A stretch of DNA of 64,000 bases, taken from NCBI RefSeq assembly GCF_019801175.1, contig NZ_JAHVJR010000003.1:247001-311000 (forward strand), read 5' to 3'. The notes beneath the pieces are model-generated. The model did not search any database. It was not told the origin of the DNA and worked only from the letters and a program-made list of their open reading frames with translations. The position numbers were made by a program, and so were the translations under genes. Below are positions 1-8,039 of the stretch, in pieces. Positions within the stretch are counted from its first letter, which is position 1. Every line of letters starts with the position of its first letter. Origin of the DNA: Vannielia litorea (GTDB lineage: Bacteria; Pseudomonadota; Alphaproteobacteria; Rhodobacterales; Rhodobacteraceae).

Positions 1-148
1 CGAGGCATGTGACCAGCGCCGCCGTGCGGCCGCGGCTCATGGAGATGCCGAGCAGCATGGCCACGGCAGGGCCGGGCGAGGAGGCGGCGACCAGCAGGAT
101 TGAGAAGGCGGCGAGGAAGCCGGGGAGAAAGGGGAGAAGCTCGCTCAT
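1..148 (-). CDS. LysE/RhtB-family amino-acid exporter (N-terminal fragment, cut by window edge)
   Basis: Only the first 49 codons are inside the window. They encode a hydrophobic segment (about residues 7-22) that runs into SSPGPAVAMLLG (23-34), the recognisable start of LysE/RhtB inner-membrane exporters, which pump amino acids or their derivatives out of the cell. The ATG overlaps the stop of the preceding permease in the four bases ATGA, so translation is probably coupled. The substrate cannot be told. Its position is odd: BMP-type nucleoside importers usually carry a second permease gene here, which may lie further left. Confidence 0.85.
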   Translation of the reverse strand, partial: MSELLPFLPGFLAAFSILLVAASSPGPAVAMLLGISMSRGRTAALVTCL

Positions 149-1314
149 GCCTCTTTCACCGTGCCTTCGGGTTCATGATCCGGGCGCTTGGGGCCGGGCG
201 GGGGCGGCGCGGTTTCTGGCGGCTCCTTGCCCTTGCGCAGATGCAGGAAGAGGTTGGCCAGCGGCGTGCGCACCATGTTGTCGAGCGCGCCGGTGAAGAG
301 GATCACGAGCGCTTGGATCACGGTGATCAGCTCGCGGGGGATCGATGTCCAGAGCGCCAACTCGGCGCCGCCTTGGTAGAGGAAGCCGAAGAGCAGCGCG
401 GCGAGGAACACGCCGAAGGGGTGGTTGCGGCCCATCAGCGCCACGGCGATGCCGATGAAGCCGGCGCCCTCGACCGAGTTCAGCACGAGCCGCTCCTGCT
501 CGCCCATCGCGGTGTTGACGGCCATAAGGCCCGCCAGCCCGCCGGAGATGAGCATGGCGATCACGGTGATCTTTAGCGGGGAGATGCCGGCGTATTTGGC
601 AGCGGTCTCCGACTGGCCGAAGGAGCGGATCTGAAAGCCGAGACGGGTGCGCCAGAGTAGGAACCAGACGGCGAAGCAGGCGGCGATGGCGAGCAGGAAG
701 GTGACGTTGACCGAATCGTCCCGCGCGGCCTGAAAGCCGAGGTCAGTCAGGATGCTGTTGAGCGTGGGCAGGTCATAGGCGGCGTCGAACTTGGCGGAGG
801 CCGGGTCGGACTGGCCCGCCGGTTTGAGCGTGTTGGACAGCAGGTAGTTGAGCAGCCCTGCCGCCATGAAGTTGAACATGATCGTGGTGATCACGATGTG
901 GCTGCCCCGCGCGGCCTGAAGCCAGGCCGGGATCAGCGCCCAGAGCGCCCCGAAGAGCGCCGCACCGATGGAGGCGGCGACGAGCGCAAGGGACCAGTGC
1001 GGAAAGGGGATGTAGAGCAGCACCAGCGCCACCCCGAGCCCGCCCAGCATGGCCTGACCCTCACCGCCGATGTTGAACAGCCGGGCATGGAAGGCGACCG
1101 AGACGCAGAGGCCGGTAAAGATGAAGTTGGTGGCGTAGTAGAGCGTATAGCCCCAGCCCCGCACCCCGCCGATGGAGCCATCGACCATGATGGACACGGC
1201 CTTGATCGGGTTCTCCCCGATGGCGAGGATCACCACCGCCGAGAGCAGCGCGGCAAGGATGAGAGAGATGAGCGGGACGAGGATGACCTCGGCCCATTTG
1301 GGCATCACGTCCAT
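145..1314 (-). CDS. BMP-type ABC transporter permease (nucleoside/purine import)
   Basis: A 389-residue integral membrane protein with many hydrophobic segments and the pattern of the permease of nucleoside importers (NupP/YufP, BmpC type). Motifs include FNIGGEGQAMLGG (about 90-102), GSHIVITTIMFNF, GQSETAAKYAGI and GAGFIGIAVALMGRNHP. It would form the inner-membrane pore with a sister permease and be driven by the ATPase encoded at 1785-3326. The chosen start is the ATG giving MDVMPKW; further upstream the frame overlaps the small gene before it and has no membrane-protein character. The C-terminus is a charged, proline-rich tail. It is 22 bp behind the small membrane protein gene and overlaps the LysE gene by four bases. 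Confidence 0.9.
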   Translation of the reverse strand: MDVMPKWAEVILVPLISLILAALLSAVVILAIGENPIKAVSIMVDGSIGGVRGWGYTLYYATNFIFTGLCVSVAFHARLFNIGGEGQAMLGGLGVALVLLYIPFPHWSLALVAASIGAALFGALWALIPAWLQAARGSHIVITTIMFNFMAAGLLNYLLSNTLKPAGQSDPASAKFDAAYDLPTLNSILTDLGFQAARDDSVNVTFLLAIAACFAVWFLLWRTRLGFQIRSFGQSETAAKYAGISPLKITVIAMLISGGLAGLMAVNTAMGEQERLVLNSVEGAGFIGIAVALMGRNHPFGVFLAALLFGFLYQGGAELALWTSIPRELITVIQALVILFTGALDNMVRTPLANLFLHLRKGKEPPETAPPPPGPKRPDHEPEGTVKEA

Positions 1315-1336
1315 GGGGAGGCCTTTCGGCGGATGT

Positions 1337-1519
1337 TCAGGAGAAGAGCTTGAACAGGCCGACGAAGGCCACGAGCATGCCAGTGCCCACAACGACGGGG
1401 TAGAGGGCGCGCTCTCGTTCCAGCTTGAGAATTTCGGTCACCAGTTTGCGGGTACCGGTGGTGAGGTAGTCGATCTCGACGCTCAGTTTGCGAAGCTCGA
1501 GTTCGTCCCGGTCGGACAT
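1337..1519 (-). CDS. Small single-span membrane protein with coiled-coil head (60 aa)
   Basis: Family not recognised. The first 38 residues are charged and helical (DELELRKLSVEIDYL, then LVTEILKLERE), a likely short coiled coil. They are followed by one hydrophobic span (about 39-59, ending VGLFKLFS), so the protein should be anchored by its C-terminus with the head in the cytoplasm. The ATG starts directly after the stop of the equally small gene upstream, with no spacer, so the two are translated as a unit. The shared topology suggests a heteromeric pair, but sequence similarity between the two is weak. They sit inside the nucleoside importer cluster, yet nothing ties them functionally to transport. 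Confidence 0.7.
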   Translation of the reverse strand: MSDRDELELRKLSVEIDYLTTGTRKLVTEILKLERERALYPVVVGTGMLVAFVGLFKLFS

Positions 1520-1711
1520 TCAGAGGGCCATGAGCGAGAGCAGGTAGACGACCACAAGCCCAAGGCCGAGTCCGAGGACGAAGAGCGCAATCGTGCGGCG
1601 CGACTCCCGCCCGCTTGATATATCGTCCTGCATTTGCCGCATGAGGCGCGCGTTCTCGCGGAGCGCATCGTCGATACGCTGGATGTTCTCGTGCTCCGAA
1701 GTCATTGCCAT
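1520..1711 (-). CDS. Small single-span membrane protein with coiled-coil head (63 aa)
   Basis: Family not recognised. Residues 1-39 are polar and helical (EHENIQRIDDALRENARLM), consistent with a coiled coil, and residues 40-62 form one transmembrane helix rich in Gly, Leu and Val. A GGGAG ribosome-binding site lies about nine bases before the first ATG; a second ATG two codons later is also possible. A good sigma70-like promoter (1744-1772) lies just upstream, so this gene probably begins its own transcript that also covers the next small gene and the permease. Confidence 0.7.
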   Translation of the reverse strand: MAMTSEHENIQRIDDALRENARLMRQMQDDISSGRESRRTIALFVLGLGLGLVVVYLLSLMAL

Positions 1712-1743
1712 GGGCGCACTCCCGGGTCAGGCTGCCGTCTTCA

Positions 1744-1772
1744 ATAATATATGCGCACATATAGTTAATCAA
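1744..1772 (-). promoter_or_regulatory. sigma70-type promoter with embedded palindrome
   Basis: On the minus strand a TTGATT -35 box (1767-1772) and a TATTAT -10 box (1744-1749) are separated by exactly 17 bases. A hyphenated inverted repeat, TATATG-4-CATATA on the plus strand (1748-1763), lies between them and could be an operator. The stretch is strikingly AT-rich for this genome. It would drive the two small membrane protein genes and the downstream permease independently of the binding-protein promoter. Confidence 0.6.
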
Positions 1773-1784
1773 ACCTTACCGCCG

Positions 1785-3326
1785 TCAGGCGGCCTCCCCC
1801 TGCATGCCGGCCATCAGCAGGCCCAGTTCTTTTTCGTCGGTTTCGGCGGGCAGGCGCTCGCCCATGATCTGCCCGTCGAACATGACGGCGATCCGGTCGG
1901 AGAGCGACATGATTTCGTCCAGTTCGACCGAGACCAAAAGGATGGCCTTGCCCTCGTCGCGCAGCCGCACGATCTGCTGGTGGATGAACTCGATGGCGCC
2001 AATGTCGACGCCGCGCGTGGGCTGGCCGACCAGAAGCAGGTCGGGGTTGCGCTCGATCTCGCGGGCCAGAACGATCTTTTGCTGGTTGCCGCCGGAGAAG
2101 TTCTTGGCGGCGAGCAGCGGGTTGGGCGGGCGCACGTCGAAGCGGGCCATCTTCTCTTCGGTGTCGGCGCGGATGGCGGCGTTGTCCATCGTGAGCCGGT
2201 TCTTCTGGTATTTCGGGTCGTTGTGGTAGCCGAAGGCGACATTTTCCCACGCGTGAAACTCGAGGATCAGGCCCTCGCGGTGGCGGTCTTCGGGCACGTG
2301 GGCGATGCCACGGCGGCGGCGGGACTGGCCATCGGAATGGCTGCCGGTCAGGTCGATCTCTTCGCCGTTCATTCGGATGGTGCCCTTGGCCGCGCAGTAG
2401 CCGCCCAGCACCTCCAGCAGTTCGGACTGGCCGTTGCCTGCGACCCCGGCGATGCCGAGGATCTCGCCGGCACGTATGTCGAGCGAGATGCCGCGCAGCT
2501 TTTGCACGCCCTTGGAGTCGGTCACCTTGAGGTCGCGGACCTCAAGCACGGTTTCGCCGGGGGTGGCGGGCTTCTTGTCGACGCGGAGCAGCACCTTGCG
2601 GCCCACCATCAGCTCGGCCAGCTCCTCGGGGGAGGTGCCCGAGGTTTGCACGGTGGCGGTCATCTCGCCGCGGCGCATGACCGAGACGGTATCGGTTATC
2701 TCCATGATTTCACGCAATTTATGCGTGATCAGGATCACGGTTTTGCCCTCGGCCTTGAGCCGCTCGAGGATGCGGAAGAGCTGGTCGGCCTCTGCCGGGG
2801 TGAGCACGCCGGTCGGCTCGTCGAGAATGAGGATATCGGCCTGGCGGTAGAGCGCCTTGAGGATCTCGACACGCTGCTGCATGCCCACGCCGATATCCTG
2901 AATGACCGCATCCGGGTCGATCTTGAGGCCGTATTCGGAGGAGAGCGCCAGAAGCTCCTTGCGGGCCTTGGTGAGCGAGGGGCCGAGGAGGGCGCCGTCT
3001 TCGGCGCCGAGCACGACGTTTTCGAGCACCGTGAAATTCTGCACCAGCTTGAAGTGCTGGAAGACCATGCCGATGCCCGCCGCGATGGCGGCCTGGCTAT
3101 CGGGGATCTGGGTGAGATTGCCGCCGATGAAGACCTCACCGGCATCGGCCTTGTAGAAGCCGTAGAGGATGGACATGAGGGTGGACTTGCCCGCGCCGTT
3201 CTCGCCGATGATGCCGTGGATCGCCCCGCGCTTCACCGAGAGCGAGATGTCCTTGTTGGCCTGCACCGGCCCGAAGGCCTTGGAGATGCCTTTGAGTTCG
3301 ATGGCGGGCGCCTGTTCTGCGGCCAT
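1785..3326 (-). CDS. BMP-type ABC transporter, double ATP-binding protein (nucleoside import)
   Basis: A 513-residue cytoplasmic protein with two fused nucleotide-binding domains, as in NupO/YufO-type importers. Domain 1 has Walker A GENGAGKST (about 41-49) and Walker B ILILDEPTGVLTP (about 165-177). Domain 2 (from about 270) has GVAGNGQSELLEVLGG as its degenerate Walker A, NFSGGNQQKIVLARE as signature and LLLVGQPTRGVD as Walker B. In the second Walker B the usual Asp-Glu is Gly-Gln, a replacement I know from this family, so only one site is expected to be fully catalytic. It energises uptake with the permease and binding protein around it. The gene lies 88 bp behind the binding-protein gene. 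Confidence 0.93.
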   Translation of the reverse strand: MAAEQAPAIELKGISKAFGPVQANKDISLSVKRGAIHGIIGENGAGKSTLMSILYGFYKADAGEVFIGGNLTQIPDSQAAIAAGIGMVFQHFKLVQNFTVLENVVLGAEDGALLGPSLTKARKELLALSSEYGLKIDPDAVIQDIGVGMQQRVEILKALYRQADILILDEPTGVLTPAEADQLFRILERLKAEGKTVILITHKLREIMEITDTVSVMRRGEMTATVQTSGTSPEELAELMVGRKVLLRVDKKPATPGETVLEVRDLKVTDSKGVQKLRGISLDIRAGEILGIAGVAGNGQSELLEVLGGYCAAKGTIRMNGEEIDLTGSHSDGQSRRRRGIAHVPEDRHREGLILEFHAWENVAFGYHNDPKYQKNRLTMDNAAIRADTEEKMARFDVRPPNPLLAAKNFSGGNQQKIVLAREIERNPDLLLVGQPTRGVDIGAIEFIHQQIVRLRDEGKAILLVSVELDEIMSLSDRIAVMFDGQIMGERLPAETDEKELGLLMAGMQGEAA

Positions 3327-3414
3327 GATGTTCCCCCGGTCCCTCTTTGCGAAAGGGCCGCTGCCGGTTTCCCGGAGCGGCCCTCCCTTTGTCTCGTTCA
3401 GCGTTGCACGCGGC

Positions 3415-4407
3415 TTACATCGCCGGGCAGGTGCTGTCGGTCTCGTAGTTGTGGACCTCGATCTCGCCAGCGATGATCTTCTCTTTCGCGGCGTCGACGG
3501 CGGTCATCATCTCTTCGGTGATGAGTTCTGCGTTGTTGTCGTCCACGGCGTAATCCACGCCGCCTTCAGCAAGGCCGAGGGCCACGATGCCGGGCTCGAT
3601 GCCGTCGGCGCCAGCGGTGAAGGCGTTATAGACGGCCACGTCGACGCGCTTGAGCATCGAGGTGAGCACGGAGCCGGGGTGCAGGTGGTTCTGGTTGCTG
3701 TCGACGCCGATGGAGAAGATGCCCTCATCCGCAGCGGTTTGCAGCACGCCCACGCCGGTGCCGCCCGCGGCGGCATAGACCACGTCGGAGCCTTGGCTGA
3801 TTTGTGCCTTGGTCAGCTCGGAGCCTTTCACCGGGTCGTTCCAGGCGGCCGGGGTGGTGCCGGTCATGTTCTGGATGATGGTGGCGTCGGGGTTGGCGGC
3901 CTTCACGCCCTGGGCATAGCCGCAGGCGAACTTGTGGATCAGCGGAATGTCCATGCCGCCGACGAAGGACACGGTGCCGGATTCGGAGGCCATGCCGGCC
4001 AGCATGCCGACGAGGTAGGAGCCTTCCTGCTCCTTGAACACCACCGAGCGCACGTTGGGCGCATCGACCACGCCGTCGATGATGACGAACTTGGTGTCGG
4101 CGTAGTCGGGGGCGACCTCACCCAGAACGGTGGCGAAGGCGAAGCCGGTCATGACGATCGGGTTGGCGCCATCTTCGGCGAGGCGGCGCAGGGCCTGCTC
4201 GCGCTGGGCTTCGGACTGCATCTCGATCTCGGCGAAGCTGCCGCCGGTCTCTTCGGCCCATTTGGTCGCGCCGTTGAAGGCGCTTTCGTTGAAGGATTTG
4301 TCGAACTTGCCGCCGAGGTCGAAGATGATGGCCGGGTCGGCCAGCGCTGCACCGGCCATGAGGGCGGTGGCGGCGGCGGAGGCCAGAAGGCTGCGCGCGA
4401 AGGTCAT
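3415..4407 (-). CDS. BMP family substrate-binding protein (nucleoside/purine ABC importer)
   Basis: A 330-residue periplasmic binding protein. Residues 1-23 form a signal peptide ending ALA, after which the mature start DPAIIFDLGGKFDKSFNESAF matches the BMP (basic membrane protein, PnrA-like) fold known for binding nucleosides or purines. Typical family blocks are FVGGMDIPLIHKFACGYAQG, VYAAAGGTGVGVLQ and GVDSNQNHLHPGSVLTSMLKR. There is no lipobox, so it should be soluble in the periplasm, as usual for proteobacterial members. A GGGAGA ribosome-binding site precedes the ATG. It is the first gene of the importer cluster. The exact ligand is inferred from the family only. Confidence 0.92.
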   Translation of the reverse strand: MTFARSLLASAAATALMAGAALADPAIIFDLGGKFDKSFNESAFNGATKWAEETGGSFAEIEMQSEAQREQALRRLAEDGANPIVMTGFAFATVLGEVAPDYADTKFVIIDGVVDAPNVRSVVFKEQEGSYLVGMLAGMASESGTVSFVGGMDIPLIHKFACGYAQGVKAANPDATIIQNMTGTTPAAWNDPVKGSELTKAQISQGSDVVYAAAGGTGVGVLQTAADEGIFSIGVDSNQNHLHPGSVLTSMLKRVDVAVYNAFTAGADGIEPGIVALGLAEGGVDYAVDDNNAELITEEMMTAVDAAKEKIIAGEIEVHNYETDSTCPAM

Positions 4408-4600
4408 GGGTAGGTCTCCCGTTGGTTATGTCCCGCATCCTCGCCGCAATTGCGGGCGGGGTGCCGGGTTATGGATTACCCATGAATAAGGCCGCAGCGG
4501 TGAAGGGTGGTCAACCGCTTTTTCTGCACCGCAACGTCACTTGGCGGTGTTTCGTGGGGGGAAGTTGCCCGCCGGGGGAGTGGTGGGCAGAGTGCCCGGC

Positions 4601-5011
4601 CTAGAGGGCGCGACTCATCACGATGGCATCGACGCGGGTGCCGCCGGGGGCGCGGTAATAGGCGCGGCGGCGGCCGATCTCGTTGTAACCGGCGGCGGTG
4701 TAGAGCGCGATGGCGGGGGCGTTCTGGGCGGAGACTTCCAGCAGGGTGGTTGCACCGCCCCGGCTGGCGGCTTCGGTTTGAAAGCGCTCCAGCAGCGCCC
4801 GGCCCAGCCCTTGCCGCCGGGCCTCGGGCGCGACAGCGAGGGTGAGCAGCTCGGCCTCGGCCCCGGCGCATTGGCCGAGGGCGAAGCCGGACTCGTCTCC
4901 CAGAAGGAACACGCTCTCCTGCGCCATAAGCGCCTCGAACTCCGCGGCGCGCCACGGGCGGGGCACCTCGAAGCAGGCGGCATGGAGGGTGGCCAGTGCT
5001 TCGGGCGTCAT
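4601..5011 (-). CDS. rimI: Ribosomal-protein-alanine N-acetyltransferase RimI-type
   Basis: A 136-residue GNAT enzyme. The acetyl-CoA loop is RRQGLGRALL (about 71-80), followed by TLLEVSAQNAPAIALYTAAGYNEIGRRRAYYR, the block typical of RimI, which acetylates the N-terminus of ribosomal protein S18. The ATG overlaps the stop of tsaB in ATGA, and tsaB-rimI is a widely conserved pair. The longer open frame upstream of this start is only an alternate reading of tsaB. The next gene to the left is the importer cluster, separated by about 190 bp. Confidence 0.9.
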   Translation of the reverse strand: MTPEALATLHAACFEVPRPWRAAEFEALMAQESVFLLGDESGFALGQCAGAEAELLTLAVAPEARRQGLGRALLERFQTEAASRGGATTLLEVSAQNAPAIALYTAAGYNEIGRRRAYYRAPGGTRVDAIVMSRAL

Positions 5012-5595
5012 CCGATGATCTCGGGCGGCGCATCGCGCGCGGGCGCGGCGTCGGGCGCTTTCACGTAAAGCGGCGCGGGGCGGGGGATGGGCGGCGTGGT
5101 GCTGGCCAGCAGCGCGGCGGCGCGGGTGGCGAGGCGCGCGGGCAGATCGGGGATATCCTCGGCCAGCGCGGCCGGGCGCGGCTCCAGCCTTGGCGGGCCG
5201 GAAGGCGCACCGGCGGTGAAGTCTTGCGCATAGGCCATCTCGCGCGGTGCGGGGAGATGCACGGTGCCGCTCTCCGCCGCGCGGGCCAGCTCGAAGCTGG
5301 AGACGCCCACGGCGGGGATGCCCAGCCCAAGGGCCAGCCCGCGTGCGGCGGCGACGGAGATGCGGATGCCGGTGAAGTTGCCGGGGCCGATGCCGACGCC
5401 GAGCGCGGTGAGATCGGCCCATGCCAGACCGGCCTCGGCCAGCAACTCCTCCAAGATCGGCATGAGGTTTTCGGCCTGTCCACGCTTCATCGGCTCGTGG
5501 CGCTGGGCCACCACGGTGCCGTGCTGCAACACGGCGGCAGCGATGTGGGGGCCGGAGGTATCGAAGGCCAGCAGGGTCGGGTCAGCCACGCTCAT
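5008..5595 (-). CDS. tsaB: tRNA threonylcarbamoyladenosine biosynthesis protein TsaB
   Basis: A 195-residue ASKHA-fold protein with LLAFDTSGPHIAAAVL (8-23) and GVGIGPGNFTGIRISVAAARGLALG (about 66-90), the N-terminal signatures of TsaB. With TsaD and TsaE it forms the complex that places the t6A modification at position 37 of ANN-decoding tRNAs. It overlaps the GFA gene upstream by one base and rimI downstream by four, so the three are one translationally linked unit. Confidence 0.93.
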   Translation of the reverse strand: MSVADPTLLAFDTSGPHIAAAVLQHGTVVAQRHEPMKRGQAENLMPILEELLAEAGLAWADLTALGVGIGPGNFTGIRISVAAARGLALGLGIPAVGVSSFELARAAESGTVHLPAPREMAYAQDFTAGAPSGPPRLEPRPAALAEDIPDLPARLATRAAALLASTTPPIPRPAPLYVKAPDAAPARDAPPEIIG

Positions 5596-5996
5596 CAGAG
5601 CACCTCGTGGCCGCTGCCCTGCTCGCGCGGCAGATCATCGGAGATGTGTAGCCACGGCAGCGCCTCGCCCGCGTAGCAATGCAGCGTGGGGGCGAGATCG
5701 GCGGCCTGATCGAGCAGGCCCATCGGCAGCCACATGGTGCCGGGCAGGTAGGAGAAGCTGGCCGCCAGCGGTGAGCCGCAGCGCGGGCAGGACGTGCGGC
5801 TGACCCCCTCGGATACCGAGAACGGCTCGGGCGCGGGCGTGAGGGTGACTTCGGGCACGCCGACCCATGCGGTGACTGGTGCCCCCGTCCAGCGGCGGCA
5901 ATCGGTGCAGTGGCAGTAAGCCACGCTCAACGGGCCGGATGCGCTGAGTTGCGTGGCGCCGCAGTAGCAGCGCCCGGTGAGGCGGTCAGGAAGCAA
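5595..5996 (-). CDS. GFA family zinc protein (glutathione-dependent formaldehyde-activating-like)
   Basis: A 133-residue protein of the GFA/CENP-V fold. It carries the expected zinc ligands: CYCGATQ (10-16), CHCTDCRRW (28-36) and CPRCGSPLAASFS (70-82). Proteins of this fold include Gfa, which speeds condensation of formaldehyde with glutathione, but most members have no assigned reaction. No signal peptide, so cytoplasmic. The stop shares one base with the tsaB start (TGATG). A role specific to this strain cannot be inferred. Confidence 0.85.
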   Translation of the reverse strand: MLPDRLTGRCYCGATQLSASGPLSVAYCHCTDCRRWTGAPVTAWVGVPEVTLTPAPEPFSVSEGVSRTSCPRCGSPLAASFSYLPGTMWLPMGLLDQAADLAPTLHCYAGEALPWLHISDDLPREQGSGHEVL

Positions 5997-6006
5997 GCCG
6001 GAGAGG

Positions 6007-6570
6007 TCAGGCCGCGACGGGGCGGACTTCTGTCACTTCGGGGATGTAGTGGCGGAGCAGTTGCTCGATGCCCATCTTTAGCGTCAGCGTGGAGGAGGGG
6101 CAGCCGGCGCAGGCGCCCTGCATGTGGAGGTAGACCACTCCGCGCTCGAAGCCGTGGAAAGTGATGTCGCCCCCATCCTGCGCCACGGCGGGGCGCACGC
6201 GGGTATCGAGGAGCTGCTTGATCTGCTCGACGATTTCGCCGTCTTCGCCCTCGTGGATCGCGTGGGCGGCCTCGGGCGCGGCATCGGAGGCCAGCACCGG
6301 CTCGCCGGATTGCACGTGCTCCATGATCGCGCCGAGGATCGCGGGCTTCAGGTGATCCCACTCCGGCCCGTCGGCCTTGGTGACGGTCACGAAGTCATGG
6401 CCCAGAAACACGCCGGTGACGCCATCGACCGCGAAGATGCGGCCAGCCAGCGGCGAGGCGGCGGCGGCCTCGGCATTGGGGAAGTCGGCGGTGCCGGTGC
6501 CCATCACCTCCTGCCCGGGCAGGAACTTGAGGGTGGCGGGGTTTGGCGTGGATTCGGTCTGGATGAACAT
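6007..6570 (-). CDS. NfuA/NifU-type iron-sulfur cluster carrier
   Basis: A 187-residue protein with the Nfu N-terminal domain (MFIQTESTPNPATLKFLPG, about 1-90) and the C-terminal NifU domain containing RPAVAQDGGDITFHGF and the cluster-binding pair C-x2-C in GACAGCPSSTLTLK (about 147-160). Such proteins receive a 4Fe-4S cluster and pass it to client enzymes; this window encodes possible clients, RimO, IlvD and FadH. The start is the ATG that restores the conserved MFIQTE opening. The gene stands 10 bp from the GFA gene and may share its transcript. Confidence 0.9.
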   Translation of the reverse strand: MFIQTESTPNPATLKFLPGQEVMGTGTADFPNAEAAAASPLAGRIFAVDGVTGVFLGHDFVTVTKADGPEWDHLKPAILGAIMEHVQSGEPVLASDAAPEAAHAIHEGEDGEIVEQIKQLLDTRVRPAVAQDGGDITFHGFERGVVYLHMQGACAGCPSSTLTLKMGIEQLLRHYIPEVTEVRPVAA

Positions 6571-6679
6571 GGCGCACGGTCCTTTCGGGGTTGGGGCATA
6601 TATGCGCCCCGCAGGCGGGCGGGTCAAGATTTGGAATGGTTCTAAAGTAGCGCGGGTGCCGGGTGGGGCAAGGGCCGCG

Positions 6680-7087
6680 CTATTGCTGGCGGGACCACTC
6701 CAGCGCGCCCTCGAAGGCCTCGGGTGCAAGCGGGCCGGGGTGGTGGGCGAACCCATACACCGGGGTCGCATCGGCGTGGCAGCACTCAGGCGGGTCTGGG
6801 CGGACCGGCGAGATGCGTTGGGGCAGGGCGTTGAGCCGCAGCAGCTCGGCCCATGTGCCGGGGGGCAAGGGCTTGATGTTGCGTGTTTCCTTCATGTCGT
6901 TGGCCGGATGCGCCGGCTCCAGCACCGCCACGACATCGGTGGCATAGATGCGGGATTCATAGCTGGGGTAGAGGTTGTCGCCCGGGATGATCATGGACGC
7001 ATAGGGCGTGCCTGCGGGCGGCAGCGGCGGCTCGGGCGCGAGGCAGGCGGCAAGGGGCAGCAGGAGGGCGAGGAGCAGGGCGCGCAT
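6680..7087 (-). CDS. Small predicted lipoprotein (135 aa)
   Basis: The N-terminus is a short lipoprotein signal, MRALLLALLLPLAAC, with the lipobox at LAAC (Cys15), so the mature protein should be tethered to a membrane facing the periplasm. The body is rich in proline and contains MIIPGDNLYPSYESRIYATDVVAVLE. I do not recognise a domain. Only three bases separate its ATG from the stop of the cyclotransferase gene upstream, so the two are co-transcribed. Function unknown. Confidence 0.75.
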   Translation of the reverse strand: MRALLLALLLPLAACLAPEPPLPPAGTPYASMIIPGDNLYPSYESRIYATDVVAVLEPAHPANDMKETRNIKPLPPGTWAELLRLNALPQRISPVRPDPPECCHADATPVYGFAHHPGPLAPEAFEGALEWSRQQ

Positions 7088-7090
7088 GGC

Positions 7091-7837
7091 TCAGGCTCCC
7101 TCAAGGGCGGCGATCCGGGCCTCAACATCGGCCAGAAGCGCGGTGATCTCGGGATCGTCGATCCGCAGTTCGGCGAATTGCCGGGCGAGGTTGCGCAGGT
7201 AATCGGCCGAGCTGCCGAGAAACCCCGCGCCGGTGGCGATATGCTCGACCTGCGCGGCACGGGGCAGGTCGGGGGCCATGATCTCGGACTCGTGGTTGGC
7301 CAGAAAGGTGAGCGCAGGCACGATGCCATCGGGCAGGCGGGCCTCGACGAAGCGGGGGAAGTAGCCATCGGAGATGCGTTCGCGTTGCCAGAGGATGGCG
7401 CTCTCGGTCTCGACGCGGGCGGCTGGGATGCGAAAGGCGAGGCCGTCGCAGCCCGGCCCGCCGGGGCATTCATCGAGGGCGGCCATGAGGCCGGGCGCAT
7501 CGGGCGTGCCGCGCCCCCCGCGCCTGTCGAGCAGGATAAAACGGCGGGCGTGCCGGGGCAGTCGGGCGCGGCGGACCTCTGCGAAATGGAAGGCCGGATC
7601 CCACATCAGCGAGCCATAGGCGAAGACCCAGAGGTCGGGCGTGGGCCGGGTGGCGAGGGTGGCGTGCCGGTCGGCCTCGCGCTCGGCGTCGGAATACCAC
7701 CAACCGGTGGGCAGCCCCTTCTCGGTCAGCAGGGCCTCCAGCTTGGGAAGGGAGAAATCGCGGAAGAAGCTCTCCTCCGGCGGCGTGATCTTGCCGCGCA
7801 GGCCGGGGTGGTGGCGGAAGGGGTCGGGGGCGGTCAT
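7091..7837 (-). CDS. ChaC-type gamma-glutamylcyclotransferase
   Basis: A 248-residue protein of the ChaC family, which cleaves the gamma-glutamyl bond of glutathione to give 5-oxoproline and Cys-Gly. The cyclotransferase signature WVFAYGSLMWDP is at about 70-81, followed by GRGTPDAPGLMAALDECPGG and the conserved ERISDGYFPRFVEARLPDG. The start is the ATG giving MTAPDPFRHHPG; a TTG four codons earlier is in frame but has no better ribosome-binding site. It is the first gene of a leftward pair with the lipoprotein gene. Confidence 0.88.
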   Translation of the reverse strand: MTAPDPFRHHPGLRGKITPPEESFFRDFSLPKLEALLTEKGLPTGWWYSDAEREADRHATLATRPTPDLWVFAYGSLMWDPAFHFAEVRRARLPRHARRFILLDRRGGRGTPDAPGLMAALDECPGGPGCDGLAFRIPAARVETESAILWQRERISDGYFPRFVEARLPDGIVPALTFLANHESEIMAPDLPRAAQVEHIATGAGFLGSSADYLRNLARQFAELRIDDPEITALLADVEARIAALEGA

Positions 7838-8039
7838 CCGTATGGACAAAGATTGATTGTGGAACTGTAGGACAAAGCGGACCTAGCGCATATGCCGCTC
7901 GAGTCACTACGTGAGGAGTATAGGTGCAACGCGTCGCCATCGTCGTTTGCGCCTCGCGATGAGACGCCTTTTTCTTCAGCGAGACACTGGGGCTCAGAAA
8001 GCTGATGTACGCGACGGCTCTGAGCCCAGACGTATCCAT

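Noticed and set aside
2000..2070. Degenerate Walker B (Gly-Gln) in the second ATPase domain as a sign of gene decay
   Set aside because: This replacement is familiar from nucleoside-importer ATPases with two fused domains, so it is a family trait.
1593..3476. Open frame of about 620 codons opposite the ABC ATPase gene
   Set aside because: Shadow of the double ATPase; composition is that of complementary codons and it crosses the mapped promoter at 1744-1772.
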